DNA from: Mesostigma viride
Taxonomy: Eukaryota > Streptophyta > Mesostigmatophyceae > Mesostigmatales > Mesostigmataceae
Length of the DNA: 64,000 bases
Assembly: GCA_009746045.1 (NCBI GenBank)
Contig: RPFO01000648.1
Coordinates: 526,734-590,733, forward strand
Reading direction: 5' to 3'
The notes beneath the pieces were generated by a model, which saw nothing but the letters and a program-made list of their open reading frames with translations, searched no databases and had not been told where the DNA came from. How positions within the stretch are numbered: the first letter of the stretch is position 1; the number at the start of each line of letters is the position of its first letter. Shown one piece after another: positions 55,864 through 64,000 of this stretch. Made by a program: the position numbers and the translations under genes.

Positions 55864-56259
55864 ATCACGTAGGTGTGTTTCAAAATCTGGGGAGTAAATA
55901 AGGATGTCATCTAAGTAAGCCTGAGCACAAGAACGATCGTGCTCGGCTAAGGAAACAGAGGAGAAGGAAGGATCCTTTAAATCAGAGGACACTTGGGGAA
56001 GGTGAGAATTACCCATAACAGGTCTAAGCACTTCATTCATCAACATTTGAAAAGAGGCAGGAGAATTACAGAGTCCCATGGCCGCTACTCTAAACTGATA
56101 ATGACCAAAAGGGGTAGCAAAGGCGGTTTTATGACAATCCTCGGGCGCTATTCGCAGTTGCCAAAAACCATCTGCACAATCCAGTACAGTGAAACAGGTA
56201 GAACCTTTAACCTTATTAAATATATCATCAATACGAGGTAGAGGGTATTTAGACTTCAC
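55864..56259 (-). pseudogene. G1 pol, RT catalytic core
   Basis: It carries RT motifs FTVLDCADGFWQL (motif A Asp), VAAMGLCNSPASFQ (motif B) and AYLDDILIYS (active site YLDD), then ends in FETHLRDL at M3. It is separated from the preceding frame by one extra A near 56265 (KLK-stop instead of a continuous KLNDIN). Confidence 0.8.
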
Positions 56260-56266
56260 ATTGATA

Positions 56267-57208
56267 TCATTTTAACTTCCTATAATCAGTAACTAAACGA
56301 AACTTGCCATTTGGCTTAGGGACTAACAGGACACCAGCTGAGTAGGGGGAGTTACTAGGCTCTATCAATCCTGCTTCTAATAGTGACACTAAAATCTGTT
56401 TTAGTTCCTTTAACTCGGTAGGGCCCATTCTATACATCGGAGAGTGCGTAGGAACTGCACCGTCCTTAATAACTACACGGTGTAAAACAGAACGAGGAGG
56501 AGGATAAGAAGGAGTCTTTTCTTCAAAAACTTTGGAGGAATATATCACAGCCATGTATCTTACTATTTCGTTTTCAGTAAATCCCACCCCTATGGTATCC
56601 ACTGTGTTCACATCTATATCCACACTGTTATTAGGGATAGGTATCTCCTGTACTTCTAACTGAAGGAACATACATAATAAATATCCATATTCCTTTAGTT
56701 CAGATCGCAATTCATCATTGGACATTAATACTTCAGGTATAGGTCTTACAGGAGGATCAACACGTGTAGGAGGAGTAATATCTACCAAGGATAAATTTTC
56801 TACTCTATAATGACGTTCCGGTACCCAGTAAGAGCTATCTGGAAACCAGATGACCATGGTATCATAATTAATAGTAATCTTATTATCCTGGTGCCAATCT
56901 AATCCTAGTAATACATCAGCGGTAGTGATAGGGCCTATAGTGGCCGTCAGGTTGACAGTACGTCCTTGTATGACCAGGGGAAGGGATACCGTACCCGGGG
57001 AATGACTGGTGCGACCGTCAGCATAATGGACAGTGACAGGTTTGGTGTGAGGGATAGGGTCTAGTCCTAAACGCCTAACTAGGGCCTCGCTCACAAAAGA
57101 GCTAGCCGCACCGCTATCCACTAACACGGAGACATTCAAAAGTTCATCAGCATGCCAGAAGGGGTCTACAACAGTGTGAGGGACGGTTAAACCGCCATTC
57201 AAAAACAT
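56267..57208 (-). pseudogene. G1 protease and RT N-terminus
   Basis: An aspartic protease signature VLVDSGAASSFV (catalytic DSGA), followed by TADVLLGLDWH and VIWFPDSSYW. After a linker comes the RT start (YPPPRSVLHRVVI, LVPKPNGKFRLVTDYRKLK). The frame ends at a stop caused by a 1-bp insertion. Confidence 0.8.
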
Positions 57209-57297
57209 AAGAGGACGGACACGTAGTGGTAGGGATGATTCAGCTCCTACAGAAGTTATAAAAACAGGCAGGCAAAAATTATTATCTGGGGTACTAT

Positions 57298-57600
57298 CTA
57301 AGGACCTGTCCAGGTTACCCCCGGCTGACAGGCGTACTGTTCCCCCTCCCCCCCCACATCCATTGGGACTAACCCCGAAGAAGTCCCTGGCGAAAAAGCC
57401 ACTGCTGGAGGGTCACGAGGGAGCGAAGAGGGTGCAGGAGCCTGATTATCATAGGGGAACCCTGAGGGTCCTGTCTGCACAGCATTCAGCCTACTAGGGG
57501 TAGCTGAGGGAACGCGTCCTGGAGTGGGACGAATAGGAGCACGCTGAGGGGTACGAGGAGGGCGAGCATCGGGATGAGGGGGGGCACCCGAAAGGAACTT
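57298..57600 (-). pseudogene. G1 Pro-rich linker after the zinc knuckle
   Basis: A Pro/Arg-rich open segment (SGAPPHPDARPPRTP) between the Cys knuckle and protease, in a different frame from the upstream gag. It includes PMDVGG, a motif often seen in Gypsy gag linkers. Confidence 0.45.
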
Positions 57601-57613
57601 GGGGCACTCACGT

Positions 57614-58488
57614 TTAATTAAGATGACCTACTTCCTTACAATGATAGCATGTGATATGAGAGACATCCAGAGCCGAAAGGTCGGTAACACAAATGTCTAA
57701 TTCTTGTACATAGGAGTTCTCCTCCTCAGGGGTAAGGCTAATGTTATTAATACGGGAACGGGTAGGAAGAGAAGGGGTGGTGAAGAAATCTGCTACTCGT
57801 AAGAGATGCTGACGCACATGCTTGAGGGGTAGATCAGTAAAACGGTAGGCAGAGAACTGGCGCTTTACCTCACGTAATAAGGGTCTACTGAGGCCTTGTA
57901 GGAAACGAGCACGTACTTCTGCGCCCGACAAATCCCTAATTCGTACCATCTGTGCATCAAGGTACCAAAGGCTAATCTATCCTGCCAATCTGCATCAGGA
58001 GGAACTAAATGGCTCTCTAACCGCTTAAACAATTCTGCTACTGAGTTAGGGTAGGCATGAGAGGCCAAGGATTCACACTGAATGAGGTTAGCAAGCTCAG
58101 GGGTAATACAGGTGGTAAGATAGTGAGGGACTAATACAGCATCAGGGAGACGCCATCTATTATGATTTTGCCACGACTCTGTGTTCTGGGTAAGCAACAT
58201 AATAAAAGTGAAAAACTGTTGAGGGGTAGACTTGACATCTAACTTGGGAAGGTTAGCAAAGAGGGGAAGAGCAGGGGGCTTAGGAGGATGGGAAGGATCA
58301 GATTTACCCATAGGACCACTGTCTTCCACTGCTACATACGAGGGATAGAAAGAAGGAAGAGGAAAGGTTTTGGATAGGGGTCTAGAAGGGGCCACCGTTT
58401 CAGGATGGTGCCCATAGGAGAAGGGAACAGTATCGGTTTTCTCTGAATATAGTTTAATTAACGCATGCGGGAAAGATAAGGCCGCCAT
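57614..58488 (-). pseudogene. G1 gag (frameshifted)
   Basis: Starts MAALSFPHALIKLYSEKTD at 58488 and runs to about 57960. It then shifts frame near 57950 and continues (VRIRDLSGAEVRARFLQGL...LREVKRQF), a Gypsy capsid-like segment. The end is a zinc knuckle CYHCKEVGH whose last Cys (REC) is thrown out of frame by a shift at the TTAATTAA near 57616. Confidence 0.7.
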
Positions 58489-59004
58489 GCCTTGGCCTGG
58501 ATGTGGAAGGCTGCCTGCGACATGGGCTGACTAATTCGATCTGTACAAAGGGTTTCCTGCTCGCCCAAATTTTCCTTGGATGACCCGGTTGTTTATAAGG
58601 GTCGGTGGCTGTTAATTAGCGGTCCGAGAGAATTAATTGTAGGTTTTATACGACTTCACTTGCAAAGATTCGTGTTTGGTTGCACCAGCTGAGGTTAGGT
58701 GGGGACCTGTAGGGTCGGCTGGTTGCTTACCGAATCTTTGGCTGATTTGGGTTATTTAGTGAGTCGTGATTAATTATTGTATAGTGGATTCGGACCGGCC
58801 CAAGGGGTCGATGGGCGAGTTTTATGTTTGTCAGTCTTGGGAACCTTGTACAACTACCTGTACGGTTAACGCACTAGCCTGGGGGTGCGTGGCCACGCTG
58901 TTTGTAGTGGCGTTTTCAGCACTGTTCAGGCCGGTGTGTGACGTATGCCGGTGTTAATTAATTTAGGATGATGTCAGCTTGTGTGTCGGCGGGTCATGCC
59001 TTAA
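58489..59004 (-). repeat. Gypsy leader, copy 1 (cut by M4)
   Basis: This untranslated leader upstream of the G1 gag start is nearly identical to 62342-62851 (copy 2). It continues at 61276 after M4. Short ORFs are not supported. Confidence 0.65.
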
Positions 59005-61271
59005 GGGGACATGACACCCCAAAAGGGCACTTTTCTGGAAAACATACCTAGGCATGTGATAAAAATCCAGTTATGATGGGGGACCATAAATATGATAAAA
59101 ACAAAATTTTCCAACCACTTGGGGGGGTACTACCCCCCACCATGTGACAGTTATGTGCTAAAAATAGAAAAGACGCTATTTTTGGCCGATTTTCCCTAGA
59201 ACAATGGGCAAACCCAATGTGGCCAAATCATATATTCCCATCTAATTGCAACCCTTGCCATTCATTCCAGCTAGTTTGCAGGTCAGAATAAGCATTTAGA
59301 CACATTGAAATAGTTTACCCCAAAACACGTATTTTTTTGTGCCTAAAAAAATATATCAAATCATAGACACATGCAATGGGGTCAAATCATATAATCAAAA
59401 TTGGCCCAGGGTTGCAATCACACAGCCCCAAAGTTTCAGCTCATTCTGACCACGTTTACTCACATTGAAATATGGTCATGTGCAAAAGAAAAATGATCGC
59501 TTTTTGTGGTTTGGAGCTCAAACACCACCACAAAGACACCCTTGCCCACCACAAACTGGGCCAAAACAACAGCCATTAGTTTATTTATGATGTTAGAAAG
59601 CTTGCTATGAAATCCCAGGTCATTCTGAGCTAGTATGGCCATGTTACATCATATTATAGCTGCCACGCTGCGTTCCTGGTACAACATGGCATGAGGGGGC
59701 ACACATGCATATGACCCACCCAAGCAAGTCCCATCATGTCTTATGATGGCCAAATAATACAAGCACTGTCCTGCCACCTAGCTTGATAACACACAGGAAG
59801 GCTTTAGCCCTCGTCGGAATCGCCGTCCCCCATGCAGTTGGGGCAATACCAGGCACCCACCGGCATGGTTTTCTTTGTGAGGCCAAGGCAGAGCATGTGG
59901 GCACCATGCTCTTCCCCGCCTGCACCTGCCAAACTGGGCCAAAACAAGTGCAATTAATTAAATTAATGTATCACGAAGCTTGCCACCAAATTACAGGTCA
60001 TTCTGACCTAGTTTGCCCATATTACATCTTGTTATAGCTGCCAGCCTGCATGCTTGGTGCACCATGACATGAGGCAATACCATGAGCACATTCCTAAGCT
60101 TGCCCCCTGCAAATGGGGCAGAACCACGAAAAACAAATGCTAGATGCTTGAAGAAAACAACCACCAACTCTTTAACCATTATGAGCAGGTATGACCGCTT
60201 GCGGAAATCACTCATAGCCAACACCATGTCATGACGCTTATGGATAAAAGGTGCATCCTTCATAGCCATAACGACCTGATCCCTGTCATCTAGGAAGTAC
60301 AAGCCATGTGTAATGGAGGCTAAACAGGTGGGGATGTGATAAGTAACTCACATATTCTCACCTTCCATACAACAACCTTGTTTTCCAGCAGGCTGAAGAG
60401 CCATGACAGGCGTTAATGAGCTCGCCAGCTCCTTGCAACGGTGATGCCGCTCCCAGGCAGCTAGGGTCCTTGACTACGCAATATAGAATGTCTACCGTGT
60501 GAAAACCTCCATACAGGAAGCGTAGCAAAGCCAGATAACTGCCCGATCAATTCTGGGTAGCTTTAGGAAGCATGGCATACGCAGCGTAAGGAAAACCATT
60601 GAAAGCTGCGGAAAATCTGATAGCACAACTGCAACAAGTGGAGAACAAAATAGCAAGAAGAACCCAGAAACGGCGCCAAAAGTTTCATGCCAGGTTCACT
60701 GAGAGCGCAAACAGACTGGGCGGTGACATGCGGCAAATCAACGTACCACGGCCGGCATTATTTCCTACCCAGGCGCGCAAGAAAAGCCAGCCAGCCATGG
60801 ATGGATTAACCGCGGATCGCGCAGGCCTGAACGAAATCATTTTAGAAATGACAGGAAATGGCCGCAGATCGAAGACGCTTAGGTTATTTTCATGGTGTCC
60901 GTTACTGAACGGCTCTTACTGCATCAATACAACCCACGAATATCGAGTTCTACCGACGTCGCAGGCACGCATGCTAGATTATTCATCGCGGCCAAATTGT
61001 TGGATGAGACCCCCGTGCAAATCTGTACCAACAAAGGCAGCGAATTTGCAAATAGTGCAGATCTGGCTATGAAACATCATAATAGAACATCACTTTTAAC
61101 CACCGGCTTAATTTTTCGGCCTGTCGCCCGCCGGATTAGCCATATTTTAACGGAACGCACGTCGCCATGGCCACCTCCGCACGGTGCGCGCACTGTGCAC
61201 CACAATTTCACGGTCCGTCGGTACCGTCCCGACTTTTTTGGCGCCAAAAAAGTCCCGGGTGTCATGTCCCC
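59005..61271 (+). mobile_element. M4: TTAA-flanked inverted-repeat element with paralogous empty site
   Basis: The perfect terminal inverted repeat GGGGACATGACACCC (59005-59019, 61257-61271) is flanked by TTAA (59001-59004, 61272-61275). The duplicated leader at 62850 reads gcctaaagcaagc, the site without M4 (one base changed). Shared blocks: gggggaccataaatatgat (59080), gctaaaaatagaaaagacg (59157), cgccatggcc (61163). Non-coding, 2.3 kb. Confidence 0.78.
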
Positions 61272-61275
61272 TTAA

Positions 61276-62279
61276 GCAAGCTAGGCAGGCAATGATCCGC
61301 AATTGTTTCTTTCACAATGGCGGCAATGGCCGCCTGTGCAAAATTGCACATTCTAGCGCGGGTTGCATCTGTCTTGTAGCCGAGGCAGATGGTGGCACAA
61401 CCGCTAAGTTGTTCGACCAAGCATAGTATCGTTGGTCGTGCAACGGAAAGAAAATTTAAATTTACCCCCATGTCGTTTTCCCCGGCTGCGGGTCTTTTTG
61501 ACATGGGCGAAGGATGGGGCGCTACTCCGGCGGTTGGGCCAGCTTCGGCGGAGCTGTTTATAAGTTTCTAAAACAGCTCTAGTGTCACATCGCAGGCTTG
61601 CCACCTTGCGATGGTGCGTGGGACGTGACCTGGACTCAAAAGGTCCTGAACCAGGTTCCTGTCAGCAACGGCCTGTTTTTTTCATAAATTATTTTTTGTG
61701 GCGGCAGGTCAGTTGTCCAGCTGCCCCTGCCGAGGAGGGGTGGTTGGGGACAATAGGAGCCGCGCGAGAGTTGCGCTCCGAAGCTAGAAATTTCCCTATT
61801 GCGAGACTCGAGTTGGGGAGGGCGTCTCAGGGAGGCGAGGCTACGCCAGACCTTTGTCGTTCCTTTTCGTCTCAGCACCTGCTGCGCGGCTCAGTCTATT
61901 ATGGTGTCGTAAAACCTCTTTCCTTTTTGGACGGTTCCGGAATTGCGAAATGCTGGCTCTTTTTGAGGGCTTGCTTTTGGGGTGGTCACCGGCTTGTGTC
62001 GCATTGAACCAGCGGGCCCCTGCGGGGGTTAAGATAGCCTAGCGCGGGCTGAGTCGCCATTAATTAAAGATGTTGCGACACGCTCTTTCGCGCACGGTGG
62101 TCATGAGTTTAATCGGCGCAATGGGGTTGGCGCCAGGGGGGGGTAATTGGGTGGAGGCTTCTTGCTTCCGCGTGCGGATTGAGAAACCTTAAGGCCACTG
62201 TTAACTGCTGCATTTGTGGCAGGGCTCCACTTATTGTATTCAATCAAATGCTGGTCTTCTTGGGAGCTGAGTGATCTTA
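61276..62279 (-). repeat. Gypsy leader copy 1, distal part
   Basis: It continues the leader from the M4 site. Its last 120 bp (about 62158-62279) recur at 62923-63040. No supported coding sequence. Confidence 0.5.
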
Positions 62280-63040
62280 ATCGGTTTTCTCTGAATATAG
62301 TTTAATTAACGCATGTGGGAAAGATAAGGCCGCCATGCCTTGGCCTGGATGTGGAAGGCTGCCTGCGACATGGGCTGACTAATTCGATCTGTACAAAGGG
62401 TTTCCTGCTCGCCCAAATTTTCCTTGGATGACCCGGTTGTTTATAAGGGTCGGTGGCTGTTAATTAGCGGTCCGAGAGAATTAATTGTAGGTTTTATACG
62501 ACTTCACTTGCAAAGATTCGTGTTTGGTTGCACCAGCTGAGGTTAGGTGGGGACCTGTAGGGTCGGCTCAGTGGTTGCTTACCGAATCTTTGGCTGATTT
62601 GGGTTATTTAGTGAGTCGTGATTAATTATTGTATAGTGGATTCGGACCGGCCCAAGGGGTCGATGGGCGAGTTTTATGTTTGTCAGTCTTGGGAACCTTG
62701 TACAACTACCTGTACGGTTAACGCACTAGTCTGGGGGTGCGTGGCCACGCTGTTTGTAGTGGCGTTTTCAGCACTGTTCAGGCCGGTGTGTGACGCATGC
62801 CGGTGTTAATTAATTTAGGATGATGTCAGCTTGTGTGTCGGCGGGCCATGCCTAAAGCAAGCTAGGCAGGCAATGATCCGCAATTGTTTCTTTCCCCTCC
62901 CTCCCACCCTGGAGGCTTCTTGCTTCCGCGTGCGGATTGAGAAACCTTAAGGCCACTGTTAACTGCTGCATTTGTGGCAGGGCTCCACTTATTGTATTCA
63001 ATCAAATGCTGGTCTTCTTGGGAGCTGAGTGATCTTAATA
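62280..63040 (-). repeat. Gypsy leader copy 2, with truncated gag start
   Basis: A tandem duplicate of copy 1 that includes the first ~19 gag codons (MAALSFPHALIKLYSEKT), then breaks into copy 1. It lacks about 0.85 kb present in copy 1 (between about 62895 and 62923) and shows the M4 empty site. Confidence 0.65.
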
Positions 63041-63123
63041 TTGTTCACGAAGGGAGGAGTAGGCAAAATGATCATAATTTCTGTCATCTAGAGGCATGGT
63101 GCTGAAATCACTATTATTAACTT

Positions 63124-63435
63124 CTAACTCAGCCACACGGGTAGGGACCTGGGCAGCCTCGTAGGCCGTGTCAGGGTAAAAGAGGGGTCATCACTAAATC
63201 TGCCACGTTGTTTAAAGGTAGGTGAGGTAAGAGAGGGACGACGGCGACCACCAGTAGTAGGAGAAGGAGGTGAGGTACGCAAGTTACCTTGAGGAGTGAG
63301 ATGGTGCACCGTTTCCAAGGAGTCCCGTCTGTTACCACGAGTATTGTTGTTATTATTGTTATTATTAGTAGTAGTATTAGTATTATTAGTATTATTGGTA
63401 GGTATAGGTGACATATCTCCACCCACTGGATCCAT
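63124..63435 (-). CDS. Asn/Thr-rich ORF, unidentified
   Basis: 103 codons with an Asn run encoded by AAT/AAC triplets near 63345-63380, followed by a Ser/Pro/Arg-rich part. It lies between the RNase-H-binding-domain ORF and the Gypsy leader on the same strand, so it may belong to a Gypsy-type element upstream of G1. No domain is recognised. Confidence 0.35.
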   Translation of the reverse strand: MDPVGGDMSPIPTNNTNNTNTTTNNNNNNNNTRGNRRDSLETVHHLTPQGNLRTSPPSPTTGGRRRPSLTSPTFKQRGRFSDDPSFTLTRPTRLPRSLPVWLS

Positions 63436-63494
63436 GTTTAATTAATTAAAAAGAAAAAGCAATGAAAGTTGCCTTATGAAAAGGATCTAGGAAC

Positions 63495-63989
63495 CTAAAT
63501 TGAAGCCAGGAAGGCAAAAGGAAAAACCTTGAATGTCCTAAGCAAAGAAAACAAATAGAATCGATCCTTTTTAACCACAGTAATGGATAGGGAACCAAAC
63601 TCTAAGGTGAGAGGGGTATCTGCACTAGAAGAGGATGCAACACGTCGAGGGGGAGAAGAAGGAGGGGTAGCAAAAACTAGGGATTCCACGGGAGGACGAC
63701 CATGAGGCATAGAGCGTACATGTAGGCCTAAATCTGATTCGCTATGGTCTATGAGGAACTGCTGAGCTTCTTCAAGGGTCACAAATTTCTTATACCTAAC
63801 TACGTTATATACTCGGTTCTGAACTATCTTCCTAGCATCGGACCAAGAAAGAAAAATGGCAGACCATTGAGGCGTAATCACTACGTAATATTTAGCTAGG
63901 CTATTATCGCTAGAAGAATGGGAAGGAGCAGTAAAAGAACGCCGCTGGCTCATGGTATGTAACGCACCTGGTTGGTCTTGAGAAGTCAC
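63495..63989 (-). CDS. ORF with RNase H1 hybrid-binding (viroplasmin-like) domain
   Basis: Residues ~33-80 read YYVVITPQWSAIFLSWSDAR...YKKFVTLEEAQQFL. This is the pattern of the RNase H1 N-terminal RNA/DNA hybrid-binding domain (Cauli_VI/viroplasmin family: aromatic YxV, W near the middle, KxF...EA..FL). The rest is Ser/Pro-rich and unrecognised. The start may lie beyond the window. Its position, next to Gypsy fragments on the same strand, suggests a retroelement accessory or Gag-like protein. Confidence 0.55.
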   Translation of the reverse strand: MTSQDQPGALHTMSQRRSFTAPSHSSSDNSLAKYYVVITPQWSAIFLSWSDARKIVQNRVYNVVRYKKFVTLEEAQQFLIDHSESDLGLHVRSMPHGRPPVESLVFATPPSSPPRRVASSSSADTPLTLEFGSLSITVVKKDRFYLFSLLRTFKVFPFAFLASI

Positions 63990-64000
63990 GATAGGAGAAC

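Overview
This window comes from a eukaryotic nuclear genome. It is almost entirely mobile DNA stacked in nested layers. I see no bacterial operon signals, no rRNA or tRNA genes and no intact ordinary host gene. GC-rich coding and retroelements carrying a tyrosine recombinase with split direct repeats (PAT/Kangaroo type, order DIRS) suggest an alga or a related protist. That assignment is inference.

Layout. (1) 1-29 kb is a nested stack. A non-autonomous PAT-like element (N0) was hit by a sister copy (N1, 780-4076) and by a Copia-type LTR element (C1, 5075-28506, 5-bp target duplication gtaca). C1's 5' LTR was hit by a second TG...CA element (X, 5653-19922, target duplication AAAG). X in turn received an autonomous-type PAT element on the + strand (P1, 5749-12154) and one on the - strand (P2a, 12459-18495). 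A near-identical P2b (20833-27034) sits inside the C1 gag. (2) 29-38 kb holds three hexanucleotide arrays, a second complete N element (N2), a solo N repeat (N3) inserted in the Glu-rich tail of a gene-like region, and a ~170-bp tandem repeat. (3) 38.3-49.5 kb is a Gypsy-like protease-integrase gene split by two abutting TTAA-flanked inverted-repeat elements (M1, M2), themselves carrying N4, N5, N6 and a solo LTR-like insert. (4) 50-64 kb holds a broken piece of a P1-like element, a decayed Gypsy element on the - strand (G1) interrupted by M3 and a solo LTR-like insert, a tandemly duplicated Gypsy leader split by M4, and a partly visible ORF with an RNase H1 hybrid-binding domain.

The P elements encode an ORF1 (Gag-like; in P2 with a long Ser/Arg-rich domain) and an ORF2 with reverse transcriptase, RNase H and tyrosine recombinase. 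In all three copies a perfect 2A ribosome-skipping motif lies exactly between RNase H and the recombinase, so the recombinase is predicted to be made as a separate protein. P1, P2 and the non-coding N elements share three things: the same terminal motif, similar A repeats, and a covarying RNA hairpin with an invariant GCACT internal loop upstream of the 3' repeats. The simplest reading is that N copies are mobilised in trans by P proteins.

Limits. Family calls rest on motifs read by eye. Percent identities are estimates. Most frameshifts in the P ORFs lie in C/G runs and could be assembly errors.
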